A DNA stretch of 64,000 nucleotides, taken from Atriophallophorus winterbourni. Lineage: Eukaryota; Platyhelminthes; Trematoda; Plagiorchiida; Microphallidae. Positions 1-11,804 of this stretch are shown piece after piece; the stretch's first letter is position 1, and each line of letters starts with the position of its first letter. The DNA is taken from assembly GCA_013407085.1 (NCBI GenBank), contig JACCGJ010010158.1, positions 87,466 to 151,465 of the forward strand, given 5' to 3'. A program made the position numbers and the translations under genes. The notes under the pieces were generated by a model. That model did not search any database and had not been told where the DNA came from. It saw only the letters and a program-made list of their open reading frames with translations.

Positions 1-68
1 AGTAACCACAGATAAAAATATAGGGAATTCATGAAAAAACAATAAAAATGTTTTATACACATGGAAAG

Positions 69-500
69 TCAACATGTGTATTCAGGTGGAAGGTTGGGTT
101 TGGTCAACATATACTTGTCAAGTTCAGCCTTGAACATGTTCAGGCTTGTTGCGCAAATGATATGTGGGGGCAGGGAGTTCCATAGAAAACAGACTCTGAC
201 AGCAAAGAAAAACCTTCGACAATTTGATCTGGAGTGTGGAATAATTAACTTGTATCCATGCGATCTGCTACCACGTGCTTCTTGCCGATGAAACAAGTGT
301 TCAATTGGGTGATCCACTGTATGCAGAATGTTGAAACGCAGCATCAAGTCACCCTTGAGACGACGGTACGAAAAGTCAAAGATGTTTAGTGTTTTAATCC
401 GCTTCTCGTATGGCCTGTTGTATAGCCCGGTCATCAGTTTTGTAGCGCGGTGGTATACCCGGTGCAGCAAGGTCATGTCCTTTCGTAACCATGGAGACAA
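69..500 (-). pseudogene. ORF2 C-terminal tail of CR1-like element
   Basis: 143 open codons of the region downstream of the RT palm. Seen directly are RVYHRATKLMTGL, a basic SYRRLKGDLMLRF stretch, and a tail with VRVCFLWNSLPPHII followed by FKAELDKYM. This motif order recurs in at least eight other places in the window and is typical of the C-terminus of CR1/Jockey-like ORF2 proteins. No catalytic residues are in this piece. It ends in a normal-looking stop near the 3' end of the element. Confidence 0.8.
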
Positions 501-694
501 GTTTAGTAACTTTGTTTCTCAACAAACGGTAAGATTCCCAAGATTCAGGTGTTCAATGCAGTACGTGGATTCTCCACGCACCTTTATCTATCTCCGTGTT
601 CGACTCGGGATCACAAATTTGAATCCTTTTTTAAGTTTTTTGAAACATATTTTGAGTGGATTTCTATTTTTCGGTTGATTGTCCGAAGTATCGA

Positions 695-1618
695 TCACCA
701 GCATTGTTGGACATCAGTGCTAATCGGTGCCCAGTCGGTGACTTCTTGAAGAGACATTGATAATGCAACCGTATCGATTTTTCCTATTACCTTTCGAGCA
801 TCACTTGCTCTTTTCGCTTCAGATATATAGTCGAGAACAATGACTACATGATCACTTTTTCCAGGAGGTGCTTCATAGCGGATATCCTCGATGAAATTTT
901 CCTCGCTCTTCAGAAAAAGATCGAGAACGGACGGTGTGTTTGTGCCTCTGAAGCGAGGGTTGCTTGAGATGTGGTTGAATGAAGGAAGTTCGTTGAACAT
1001 TTTGTAGAATTGATGATCAAGAGAGTTCACCGGTGGAATATCGCATTTTAGTAAATTCGGGAGATTAAAGTCACCCATGATCAGGACGTTGTTTTGATAT
1101 CTGGAAACAATTAGCTGAGTTTTCTCAATTAAACTAGCATTGTATGCTTCGTCTGCTGACGGTGGTCGGTAAATCACACCAACAACACAGTTTTCACCTG
1201 TTGCTTATCCAAGTGAACACCAAAGTGTATCTTACAGTATCAAATCATTATCCGTGATTCCTTTGAACGTGAGGTGTTGATCATAATAAATAGCAACACC
1301 TCCTTCTCCACGATCCATTCTAGTACGATGAAAAAGAAACATGTTTGGAATGGAAATTTCCTTCTCAACTGATTGCTGATTGAACCAAGTTTCCGTTACG
1401 ACTATCAGGAGTGGTGAATATTTTTGACGAAGCTAGATTAGTTCGGGTAACTTATTTATCAAGCGTTGTGCGTTGGTGTATAAACATTTGATGGTAGATC
1501 TTGATGAAAGTGTTGGATGATGAGTATTTGAGCAGGTACGTTGAGTACGTATCAAAGAGGGTGGGCCTCGTGTTAATTGGTATATTACATCACCGACCCC
1601 GATAGAATCGGTCGACAT
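695..1618 (-). pseudogene. Endonuclease domain remnant of CR1-like ORF2
   Basis: Reading on the minus strand gives the start of an APE-type endonuclease (IKCLYTNAQRLINKLPEL), then TETWFNQQS, a RGEGGVA segment, GVIYRPPS, MGDFNLPNLL and finally PPGKSDHVVIVLDY. These are the standard catalytic landmarks: the E of ETWF, the GDFN motif and the SDH motif. The frame is broken between about 1177 and 1433, and the 3' end runs into the deleted RT region. In a live element this domain nicks the target DNA to prime reverse transcription. Confidence 0.75.
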
Positions 1619-1873
1619 CCGTTTTTTGGAGCAGGAGTCTCGGCATCACTGTGTTCAGTACCAACGGGTCCGGCAACTTCCACAATAGAGCAGGTTTTCA
1701 CGTGTTTACTGACAATTTTGATCTCTCGTGAAACTTTGTATCGATACTGTTTCCAGTTGTTAAGTACGGTGTTCACCATAGTGGGGTCAAAAGTGTCAGC
1801 TTAAGGGGTCGTGGACCATTACCTTCGATGACTTCGGGATTCGGAACATATCGATAACCGTTACATTGGTGGT

Positions 1874-2209
1874 TTATTTAGCATCACTGATGAATCTCCA
1901 CTGTTGTAAGTCGTGGTTGGATTTACACTTTGTATCTGAACCAGTGGCATCTTCTGAGACATTTAAGAGAATAAGGGTGGGCTTGTTGCGATCGTTCGCT
2001 TCATTTTGGTAATCTTTCGGTGGCGATTTTGCCCGTCTCGACCAGGGCACATCAACAAATACACGAGATGTATTTTTCAGGCCGTCTCGTAGCAAGTATG
2101 TCGACAGAAGTACATCTTTTAAATCCTTCTCATTTTGCACTACGGGTAACGACGGTGTCTTTATAACGTTTATTATCAGTTCATTTAGTTTTTGTATACT
2201 GGATTCCAT
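1874..2209 (-). pseudogene. ORF1 remnant of CR1-like element
   Basis: 111 open codons with LSTYLLRDGLKN..., VDVPWSRR, LILLNVSED and LQQWRFI. The same landmarks, in the same order, occur in the long ORF1 proteins at 4971-6569 and 16124-17746 (LLNSYRLKT, PDVPWWER, MVLLGVPEN, FKQWRYI). It is therefore a short piece of the same ORF1 family, truncated at both ends. ORF1 proteins of this type bind the element RNA; this copy cannot do so. Confidence 0.6.
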
Positions 2210-2300
2210 TCCATTTGAACGCGTCTCAATATCATATTCAGGGGTTTTCGTCCCTGAGGCTGACGGCGTTGATTTGGCCCTGCACAGCAGACAAACATAA

Positions 2301-2620
2301 CAGACACCAGGTCAATCATCTGCATTATTAAACGATACTAAATCAAAAGTCAGCGATTTGTCACATTTAGCATGACTTGAGGACTTGAAGAGTATCAACA
2401 GAGTTGCACGCGTATATCCAATATGGGAAAATCACAATAAATCCCAATTTGCTCGTATTATCGAATACCGCTACGAGAGTGGTGTATCCAGAAAGCTGAG
2501 TTTGAGAGGAGTCCAACAACTTATAATATATCCACGTGAGAGTAAGTTTAAGAACAGTATATCCTGATAATCAGGAGCTCAAAATGATGCGACCGCACGG
2601 CACGTTGTAGGTCCAGCATT
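2301..2620. other. No gene recognised
   Basis: About 320 bases with no coding signal or repeat that I could assign. A 60-codon open frame at 2385-2567 (+) has no recognisable motif and no conserved counterpart elsewhere in the window. Confidence 0.4.
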
Positions 2621-3500
2621 ATAGATAGTTCAGAGAGATCGACCATGGAATATATGCTGAATGTTTGCATGGTAGATGTAGAAAATTGGTAGGCTACATC
2701 ATTTTTAAAGACAGAAATATTGTTCGATGTGATTTGTGATATATAATCTAGTTGTCAAATGTCAGTTGTATTGTACTTATCCCAGTTAGGAGAAGGCACA
2801 CAGGTCTTTTTCAAACTCACGTCCTTCTGTGAGATGGAAGAAGTGATTTTATTCATTCATAAATATATTCATAGTAGATATGGGGTAAAACGTTATGCTT
2901 TAAAAGACCCACAAAAATTTACATCTGGTCGGATGTTATAAAATTATCAAAATATTCCAGAGTATATTGGCAAACTTGACATCTAGTGGTTTGTTGAAAA
3001 CGTCAATGGGTCCAGTTTGTACCACTTGAGTGAATAAACTGTTGCACAATTGCACATCGCGAACGCAAAATGCATATTAGCGGCAGTTCAAAATGCTCTG
3101 CTGTTGGTCAAGATCAACTTGGTGACCACGCAGATTCGTGTTTTGTGAAAGATATAACAAACTACTAGAAGCATGATTGAACACGGTTGCAATGAATATT
3201 GGTGTTCTTAGTTGCCACCTGTATTGAGCCGAATGCAAATTCAATATTTTAAATATCAATTCGTATGGATAATTAGAAAGTCTCAGGATGAGTTTTGTAG
3301 GTCACGGCTGTAGAGTTTCCCATAGATGAGTATCTTTTTTGAAACAAGTAATCATTGTCGACATAGCATATTGCATAGGAGGACTGATGTAGGTTGATGA
3401 CAATTTGCTGAAAATGTTGTATTCCAGCGAACCTAGGACTCTTCTAGGAAGAGACTACTTGCTTGCAACTCCGCTGGCAAAGAGTTGACATTGCATTGAG
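2620..3500 (-). mobile_element. Family B non-LTR element, 3' end
   Basis: On the minus strand this reads an RT tail (3259-3077: FKILNLHSAQYRW, LRGHQVDLDQQQS) followed by about 450 bases of 3' sequence. The whole block is homologous, in opposite orientation, to 52560-53620 (there FKILNFHSAQYRRQ..., LRGHRFKLYQQRS). Shorter pieces of the same tail sit inside the Kunitz units at 25440-25720, 35000-35430 and 55880-56170. It is non-coding now. Confidence 0.6.
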
Positions 3501-3599
3501 CTCCATATGTCAGACTGGATAATCACACCTAAATAGTTTTCGGAGGATGCGGGTTTATTATCAATACGACCTAGATAATATCCTTTGCCATTTCGTTGA

Positions 3600-4400
3600 C
3601 TTGTAAATCATGTCGAAGAAAATCGATGTCACTACGATCAGTGAGTTGACAAATGCTGTTCCTAATCCATATGAAGGAATTGAAAATACTAAATTATAGT
3701 AAGATGATTCTGTTTGCCAATGACATAAACGCATGGAGGCATGGAGGCATCAGCTATGCTGATGATGAAACGATGCAATAGAACGTTTTGAATGCATTTT
3801 ACAACTGATCATCCGAAAATAAATTGCCATTAAATATTTACAAATCCAAAATCAGTCTGACCTTGGCTTTTCTCATCAATCCTAGCTCGGTGAAAAAATG
3901 CTTGACTACACCTTGGAAGAAAAATACCATGTTGTCTGTATTTGCGGTTGTTTGAAAAACTGTCTACAATGCAAACCGTTTACAAAAGAGTGTATCGGCT
4001 GACTATAAGTTACGGTGAATATTTGAAGTTTCTTCCAGGGTATTTTTGCCTCTCATGATGAACAAATGTACACAACAAATTCAGATTATTCTGCACAAAC
4101 TCGGACAACATGGCTCTAAAAAAGACATTTCAATTCTTGATTGCATATATCACCGAGCCTCTAAGCTTGTTAATGGACTTGAAAATACGCTATTCGCAGA
4201 GCGATTCGGACAACTTGAGATGAGCACATTTTCATAATGGATATTGCGAGGTGATCTCATCCTCGATTTGAAAATACTCGAAACTGTTTCCAACAACTTG
4301 TGCGTATTATTACAGCATCAAACCTCGAGCAACAGCCGTGGTGAAGGTTGCAATTTGTAAATACCATACACCGAACATATGTCTCAGGTTTATTTTTCTG
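3600..4400 (+). mobile_element. Reverse transcriptase relic of a non-LTR element
   Basis: On the plus strand the palm motif appears near 3704 as MILFANDINAW, a decayed form of LFADDIKAW with D to N in the catalytic pair. The tail appears at 4046-4237 (ISILDCIYHRASKLVNGL). The reading frame is broken between them. The piece lies head-on against the minus-strand fragment at 2620-3500. Confidence 0.55.
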
Positions 4401-4545
4401 TGAGTGTTTGTTTTGTTTGGGATTCTCCACCTGCCGAGTAGGTAAGCTCAAGCAGTGTATATATATTCAAATCGATCTTTGAAGATAATATGCGAGCTGC
4501 CCACAACTATTGATAAACTATGCTCCCATTATGCATTTTGAGTAA

Positions 4546-6704
4546 TCAATACACAGGGCGTGCGGTCGTATTTTCGTTGCTCTGACACTTTTGCTCGTTT
4601 CTTGGCCAAATCAACTCGGATTTTAACCGTTTGAAAACTTTTGCTATACTTTGACGAGAGCTATTGGAATTTATACGTTTTGACGTGGTCCGTCGATCAA
4701 CAGCAAAGTTACTGTTTCAACGTAAATATCTCGGTTTGCTCACGCGTGCAAACGTTCTTCCACAGTTAACAATCGTACGGTTTTTGCTTTCATTGCAAAG
4801 ATCACATCGAACTACACAATTTGATACGCCATTCTGCGCTCTACTTTGTGTGGTTATCGAGTTATCACGAATTATTCGCAAAATGACCACATCAAGAATT
4901 AAAACCCAGCTAAAATCGACCAGTCGAACGGACGACCATTCTTCAACCGGTCGTCCCGATTCAGCCTACAATGCGTGGTCGAGTCACGAGATCCAACACC
5001 CACGCGGAAAAATCGATCGATCATGTTGTGCATACGTCGGTTGTTCACCCGACAGCGACATCAAACCACCTTGACCTCTGCGCCAAGTGCCTGTACTCGG
5101 TAAGCAATGATTGTGCATTGGTTAAATGTATTTTTTGTGATATACATGTGCACGTGGCCTGCGATGAGACTTTGACCGATGAGTGTGTAAAGATCGTGAA
5201 TGATCAAAACCTCCCATCCGTTTGCTATTTCTGTATTGACTGCAGAAACTCAATAGCGAATCGTAATCCCAAGAGTACAAAATTCTCTGCTAGAAACGAG
5301 AATAATACAATAGAGAATAGATTATTGATAATAGAAGAGGAACTTGCAAATTTAAAGAATACTCTACGACCAAAAATCAAGACTAAAACAGTTGAATTGA
5401 ATAATGGGATACGCTCGACCTCACCACCACATAGTGCTTCTAAAAAGGTTAAATTACGCGACACTGAAGTGATACTTAAAAAGGCCTTGAAGCAGAAACC
5501 ATCTACGTCGAACGCTCCTTTGGCCAAAGTTGCCACGAAAAATACTTCGCTTAATGTTATCTGCACCGATTCGGCACCAATTGAAACGCCCCCGGTGGTA
5601 CAAAAATCATACAGAGAAATGCTTTTGCGGTCGACCTCCGCTGCACAATCTGAGCCTGGCACACTAAACCTAAATCAAAAAGCCTCACATTCTATGAAGA
5701 ATGATTGGACACGCGACAAGCATTCTCATTCATTAAGCGTAATATGTACGAATGTTAAAGAGTCCGGCGAGAGCTTGTTAGATAGAAAACACAAACACGA
5801 CCTCGACATATGGTCTCAAATTTGTCAACAGTTGCAAATTGAGCATGTTACTCCTGACAAACTGATTCGTCTAACTCGCCATTCCACCTCACCTCATAGT
5901 GATCAACCTCGGTTACTAAGAGTCACACTGAAGTGCGAGGCTGATATCGAAAACATACTGCTAAATTCGTACCGACTAAAGACGGATCCGACTTCAAATT
6001 GCCGGATATATCCTGATGTGCCATGGTGGGAACGGAAGGGTGCCTCAAACACTAAGGAAAAAACGTTATCGCGGAGTATGGTTCTACTTGGGGTACCAGA
6101 AAATACCACTGAAGCATCGGGACAGGAAACAGCAGATCATGACTTCAAGCAGTGGCGTTACATTGCGTCTTTGCTTAATATTTCTAACGTTGTGATCACT
6201 GACACTTGCCGGGTGCCTTTTTCAATAAACTATAAAGGAGACGGACCGAAACCTTTCAGGATTACCTTTTTAACTACCGACATGGCTGAATTTGTCAAGT
6301 CCGAATGGAAAATAGCAAAACGTGCATTACCGAAAGACATTAGACTTTGTCAACCAAGACCAAGTACCATGAGTCAGACACATTCGCGGCTGGGGGCGGT
6401 AGACGGCAGCGTTCCCACCGAAATGGAAGCAATCAATACATCAAAAAACGTAGTGGTTCTATGGAATGCGCTACCACAAGATGTTGTGAATCCAACGACA
6501 ATTGATGTATTCAAATCGAAATTGGATGCATACGTCAAACAAAACCCTGAATTTGGACCGGTGTATTGAAGCAACACGAACCCAAAAAACATTAACAATG
6601 TGATTTTGATTAATTTTTTTTCGCAATAGTTGTCATTCAATGGTACCTGTAAAGCATTAGCTTTCTATCACCATAAATCTTGATTCTTGATCTTGATTCT
6701 TGAT
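4546..6704 (+). mobile_element. ORF1-only CR1 derivative ('half-LINE'), copy 1
   Basis: The element starts at TCAATACACAGGGCGTGCGG and ends in a short tail built from TTGATTC/TTGATC repeats, the usual kind of 3' end for CR1-like elements. Between them is one long ORF1 joined directly to the last codons of ORF2; the endonuclease and RT are absent. The second copy at 15831-17935 has the same ends and the same internal join, which argues that the deleted form itself was copied. It would depend on enzymes from a related complete element such as the one at 8806-12430. Confidence 0.75.
4971..6569 (+). CDS. CR1 ORF1 protein with zinc finger, fused to ORF2 C-terminus
   Basis: 532 codons. Residues about 36-92 form a PHD-like zinc finger: CAKC, KCIFC, HVHVAC and CYFCIDC give a C4-H-C3 type pattern. 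A basic, serine-rich linker follows, then the ORF1 core (LLNSYRLKT, PDVPWWERK, MVLLGVPEN, RALPKDIRLCQ), which resembles nucleic-acid-binding ORF1 domains. The last about 40 residues (VVVLWNALPQDVV, IDVFKSKLDAYV, ending FGPVY) are the C-terminus of an ORF2/RT protein, so the ORF is an in-frame fusion across a deletion. Compared with copy 2, one extra A near 4914 shifts the frame, so the natural start, ATG at 4883, is out of frame and the open frame here begins at a downstream ATG. Confidence 0.75.
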   Translation: MRGRVTRSNTHAEKSIDHVVHTSVVHPTATSNHLDLCAKCLYSVSNDCALVKCIFCDIHVHVACDETLTDECVKIVNDQNLPSVCYFCIDCRNSIANRNPKSTKFSARNENNTIENRLLIIEEELANLKNTLRPKIKTKTVELNNGIRSTSPPHSASKKVKLRDTEVILKKALKQKPSTSNAPLAKVATKNTSLNVICTDSAPIETPPVVQKSYREMLLRSTSAAQSEPGTLNLNQKASHSMKNDWTRDKHSHSLSVICTNVKESGESLLDRKHKHDLDIWSQICQQLQIEHVTPDKLIRLTRHSTSPHSDQPRLLRVTLKCEADIENILLNSYRLKTDPTSNCRIYPDVPWWERKGASNTKEKTLSRSMVLLGVPENTTEASGQETADHDFKQWRYIASLLNISNVVITDTCRVPFSINYKGDGPKPFRITFLTTDMAEFVKSEWKIAKRALPKDIRLCQPRPSTMSQTHSRLGAVDGSVPTEMEAINTSKNVVVLWNALPQDVVNPTTIDVFKSKLDAYVKQNPEFGPVY

Positions 6705-6719
6705 TCAATTTATAATTAT

Positions 6720-6797
6720 ATGTACATTTATACGCATATTTCGGTTCTATGGTTAATGAATTGTTATACGCTTTATCAAACATAAATCTTGAATCTT
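6720..6797 (+). repeat. Short CR1-like 3' tail
   Basis: A stretch ending in CATAAATCTTGAATCTTC matches the 3' terminus of the plus-strand element just upstream. It is probably a severely 5'-truncated insertion sitting between copy 1 and the family C fragment. Confidence 0.4.
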
Positions 6798-8800
6798 CAG
6801 ATCCCCTTGCAGGCTCTGCATGTCAGCTGTGGAATTTATCTTGCGCCAAAAAATAATGTCATCAGCTAAAATGAGCATTGACGACTGTAGTGCAGTAGGA
6901 AAGTCGTTTATATATATTAAGAAGCGGTCCGATAAGAGATCCTTATGGGACACCACGGGCAACCTTAATCAACACGGATAGTTCATTTTTGATTCTCACA
7001 TACATCTCACAGCATATTGAACATTATTTTTTGCATTAATTGATTTTACCCTGTATTCCTTGTGCGAGTAGTATTTCGTGATTGACACGATCAAAAGCTT
7101 CTGAGAAATCGATATGAATCATGTCCACGCAGTTTCTGGCATCCAGTAGCTCAGAACAACCTTGTTTTGCTAATTGAAGGTTTGATAAGTAAGACCGTTT
7201 TTTACCTGAATACATCCTGCGCTTCGAAAAATAAACTCCAATCTTAATTTGATTCGAAAATTCATCATTTATGATGGACTCCATTAATTTTGAAAGCACT
7301 TGTATTAAAGCTATTGGGCGATAGATTTATGAACGTTTTCTCTCGCCAACTTCGTAGATGTGACTAATCAGGCCAGTTATCCAATTTGCTGCTGCAAAGC
7401 TGTGCTCAAACATTATCGCGAACATCTCACACTTCGGTATTTCCCATTCGAAAGAGAGATTATACAAAAGTATGGGTGCATATTATCTATACCGCGTGAA
7501 TATGTTTTCTTCTACGTAATTAATTTGGTTTGAACAACGTTTGGAGGGAATATCACACCGTGAAGAATTAGCAGGCTTCAGCTTTCACAGTTTAAATACT
7601 GCCCATGTGTCGACACATTTGAGATTAATTATGCAAATTGTTGTCGAAGAACGTTAGCAAATTCTTTGAATATTGTTACTTTTTTCGGTAGTAGAGGTCA
7701 GTGGCAATATAGCCATTTTGACATTCCGGGTTTCGTTGATGTGTTGGTACAATGCTATAGGATTTCTAACAAACATTTCGACTAGACTGATTTGGTAATG
7801 TTCTTATCATTATTTCGAATGAGACAGACAAAATTATTTTGCAATGTGAATTATTGCACCAAGTTAGCCAAGACGGATCGTCCATGTATTTGCTCAGGTT
7901 TTGTCATGCTTACACATACATTTCCGAGTACTGCTTCTGACAGACGTTTTGGACGCTGTTTGCTGCTTATTATTTTCACGTTCAGTGATGAATAAATGAT
8001 AATACGGATTTGGCTGAACAAAGTACTCCAGATTGCCCTAAGTGATTTGAGTGCAATGTAATCCCATCGAAGATCGAATCAAGTCATAGTTCACGGTTGT
8101 ATGGGTTCGTTTGGTATTTCTTACTGGTTCGTATTGATAAATATAATCAAATGTCATCACAACGTGATCACTCAATCAGAGTGTAGCTGCAAAGGAAAAC
8201 GATTCTGACAGGAGTTCTTCGTTTGTGAGGTTCAGTTAAAATGAATTGGTTGATATGAATGTTTGACAAGGCAATCTAAAATCATGAATGATTTATTTTT
8301 GTACACGTAGATTTAATCCGACGGTTTAGACTGAAATGTTGTTCCAGCCAAATGTGTTTGATAATTTGTGAGAAACCATGTTAAGAATTGAGAACGCATC
8401 CATAAGTAATTTTTCGGTGACTCGCGTTGATCAGATTAGCTAGAATTATCCACCTTTTTCTTTGCTTTGTCAACTTTGTTGATGTATAGATGTTCACGTT
8501 ACCTGATTCCACATCTTACGGTTTACGCATCCTCCTCCAGCAGTAAATTCTCATCAGATTCTGTTCCATTTTCTTATGCTTGTTTTGGTAATCTCTGTGC
8601 TTTATAACGGAGAAGAAATCCTCAGCTATGTTCGAGTTGTAAGTTGTGGAAATTAATTGTAAACTGATGGAAACTTTATTGTGGGACACACGGAAAATAT
8701 AATTTCAACTAAGCAGACCTAATCTGAGCATCATCGAAACCATGAACGTAATGGTAGAAAGTTTTACATTCAATAACCGATACACGATAATTATCCGCTG
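6798..8800 (-). mobile_element. Family C non-LTR element relic
   Basis: On the minus strand RT pieces are seen at 7299-7036 (IHIDFSEAFDRVNHEILL, motif A) and 6962-6798 (FLIYINDFP, MLILADDIIFW, motif C). Endonuclease-like sequence is found about 8560-8100, including a weakened SDH region near 8172-8190. The block is homologous along about 2 kb to the plus-strand copy at 49490-51574, which helps to fix the order of parts. Many stops are present. The 3' end is cut off just after the palm. Confidence 0.6.
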
Positions 8801-8951
8801 TCTATTCAAGATTTTTCAAGATTCAAGAATTTATGGTCACAAAAAGCACATAGCTTCACAATTACCATATCATAGTAAATATACATTCAGAAAATAGGTA
8901 TAAAATAAACATGTAATGTCAAGTATAGTCAAGTTGTATAGTTACCATGAG

Positions 8952-11804
8952 TCAATACGCAGGTGTCGTCAAATCGTTATGCAACAAATAAGTATCCAAA
9001 TTTCGAATGAACGTTCCGATGCTGGGAGAGATGACAAGAGTTTCGGGTAGGGAATTTCAAAGGAAACAGACACGTACACAATAAAAATATCGGCGACAGC
9101 TGATACGGGAGTGGGGAATTTGCAGTGTCGCTGAGTGGCTGCGTGTATGACGTGAATCACGGTATTCGAATACATGTTTTAAGGGATGATGTGGGGTATT
9201 CAATATTTTATATGTCAGTATCACATCGCTTCGAAGGCTTCTTTGGAGGGGATTGGGGAGCCTCAGTTTTTTCAATCGTTCCTCGTACGCTAGTTTACGG
9301 AAACCTCTTACGAGTTTGGTTGCGCGATGGTATATGTTGTCAAGCAATATTATATCCTTTTTTAACCACGGAGTCCAAGCTTATGATGCATGTTCCATGG
9401 TTGGAATTATATAGGCGTTCATGATGGTGGGCAAAGTTCCAGGCGAGAGGGTTTTGAAGATCCGTCGCAGCATACCTAGAAGCTTCGAAGCACGCTTGTA
9501 GATAATCTCACAATGCAGGCCGTTCTTCAGACTGCCGCATACCCAGACTCCAAGATCCCTTTTCGATTCTGTCCAGCTCAAAAAAGTCTGCCAAAAGTGA
9601 TACTGGTACTGGAGTGGCTTACCAATTTGCAGCACCTTGCATTTTCGGATATTGAATGGCTAATTATTCCGTACCGACCATTCGTGTAGAGCATCTAGAT
9701 CACGTTGCAGCTGTACACAGTCCGCAATGGTTTTTATCCGAGTCCAAAGTTTAATGTCATCAGCGAAAAGAATCACCTTGCATGCGAGCGTCTCCGGTAA
9801 GTCGTTGATGTAAGCCAAGAAAAGTACTGGCCCGAGGACTGAACCTTGCGGTACGCCACTAGAGGCATCAATAGCCTGTGATAGTACCCCGTTGATTCGA
9901 ACGATCGCCTTACGCCCACTGAGGTAACTTTCAAGCCATATGAGTAGCTGTCCGCTGATACCCATCTGCTTCAGCTTTTGTAATAGTCGAAAGTGATCAA
10001 CTCGATCGAAAGCTTTAGACATGTCCAGATAACAAGCGTGGATGCTAGCTCCTTCGTCAACCGCTTGGGTCCAGTCATTTAAAACCGTCAACAAATTTGT
10101 CAAGCATGAGCAAGATTTACGAAAACCATGCTGTGCTGCAGATAGCATATTTTGTGATTCCAGGTGATGAACTATATTTTCTGTCACTATCCGCTCTAGA
10201 ACTTTGGATATCACAGGAAGTAGGGTGACAGGACGGTAGTTTGCCGGATCTGAACGTCTACCGCCTTTGTAGATAGGTGAAATTACCCCTGTCTTCCACT
10301 CTGTTGGCACCACTCCTTCAATTAGAGAATGTTTAAACAATTCACACAAAGGTTCACACAGCTGCTGTTCGCAGGATTTTAGTATAGTCGGAGTGATTCC
10401 ATCCGCTCCAGGGGATTTCTTAGGGTTCATTCGACACAAATGTCGTTGTATAATCACTGGATTTATCTCGATCTCAGTCAGCTGTTGCGTCACTGTTGAT
10501 GGCGGTAATTCTTCAGTCAATTGAATCGCTAACGGACTAAATACTTTAGCATAAAATTGAGCGAGAGCATCAGCTGTATCCTTTGCAGAGACTGTTAATC
10601 CATCGTCAGTAAGAACAGGAAACACCCCTGGTTTCACGCTCGATCGAGCATTGACAATCCGATAAAGCAATTTAGGATTTCCTTCCATTTTCAAAGATAG
10701 AAAGCGATGGTAATTTTGCTTGTCTTCTTTGATGAGAGTGTTTACTTTGTTGCGAATTCCGCAAAATTGTTGCCATGACGCATCAGTTTTGGTATTTCTG
10801 TGTTCAAACCAAGCAGAGTTCCTTTGCCCGATCCATTTTTTCGTGCGACTACGAAGTTTAAAGCGAAAGTCGTTTACCCGTCGTTCATTAACAAATCGCG
10901 AATTTTGATATATGCTCGATTGAAGACTTTTTGTAAGTGTGTTGCAATGTGTTTCCGTGTTGTGATAATCAAGCCCTCGCCAATTTACTAACCCAAGCGC
11001 GTCACGTAAACTCACGTAGTCGATCCTTCTGAATAGTTTTGCGGACTCACATACTCGTCTAGCGCTGCATACATATTCAAAACCTAACACAAGATGATCA
11101 CTTCGACCGAGAGGGGCAATGTAGTCAACACCTTCAACTGCTGTTGCCTCGGAAGTAAGGATTAAATCCAAAACGGACGGTAACTCTGATCCTCTTTTGT
11201 GAGTAAAGTCGGACACATGGTTATACAGTGGAATCATGTCGATCAGCTCACGGAATTTATGATCAGTTGCGTGTAGAGGATGATCTGATCTTGTAAAAAG
11301 ATGAGGAAGGTTGAAGCCCCCCATGACCAGTAATTAGGAGCTCCGCATCTCTCCGGCATATTTTAGAGCCTCTAATACCCTGTCGTTTTGAGCATCCGTC
11401 GAAGATGGAGGGCGATATATTATACCAATGATGCAGTCGTCCTGTGACTCCTGTGTAAGGCTACACCAGAGGGTGTCTTCCGATTCGAAATTGGGATCGT
11501 GAATCTTCATGCACTGAAGACGTTCGTGAAAGTATGAAGTCACACCACCACCTTTTCGTGGACGATCGTTCCGTAATAGTATCATGTTTGAGATCGACAG
11601 TTCCCTTTCATTCATACAAGAAGGAAACCAGGTTTCAGTCACAGCGATGAGGTCTGGTGAGTATCGTTTGCACAGCTCGGTTATTTCAGCCAATTTATTG
11701 AACAAACTTTGGGCATTCGTATAGAGACACTTTATTGAGCTTTTAGCATGTAACAACGAGTCAGTAACAGTATTTATTGGTCCGACGCTGTCGACGTCGG
11801 ACAT
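8952..11804 (-). pseudogene. CR1-like ORF2: endonuclease and reverse transcriptase
   Basis: 951 codons from ATG 11804 to the stop at 8952, with no frameshift. Endonuclease landmarks are CLYTNAQSLFNKL, VTETWFP, RKGGGV, IYRPPSS, MGGFNLPHL (GDFN with D changed to G) and RSDHLVLGF. RT landmarks are HGFRKSCSC, YLDMSKAFDRVDH (motif A), GVPQGSVLGPVLF (motif B), LFADDIKLW (motif C), then YHRATKLVRG and a tail with RVCFL*NSLP. Four in-frame stops interrupt it: TAA at 11334, TAG at 9660, TAA at 9381 and TGA at 9057. Two stand where paralogues have Trp and one where paralogues have Gln, so these look like simple transitions. The protein would nick and reverse-transcribe; this copy is dead but young. Confidence 0.85.

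Larger units (their letters stand above)
1..2300 (-). mobile_element. CR1-like non-LTR element, internally deleted (family A)
   Basis: On the minus strand this reads, 5' to 3', an ORF1 remnant (2209-1874), an apurinic-type endonuclease domain (about 1618-695) and then directly the C-terminal tail of the reverse transcriptase ORF (500-69). The RT fingers and palm are missing. The join lies near position 500, where the endonuclease-RT linker passes straight into the thumb/tail region that begins PWLRKDMT. Family assignment rests on the similarity of all three pieces to the better preserved copy at 8806-12430. Several stops and frame changes show it is dead. The 3' end probably lies at or just beyond the left window edge. 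Confidence 0.8.

Noticed and set aside
5225..5662. 145-codon antisense frame, repeated at 16465-16902
   Set aside because: It is the shadow of ORF1 on the opposite strand and is conserved only because ORF1 is.
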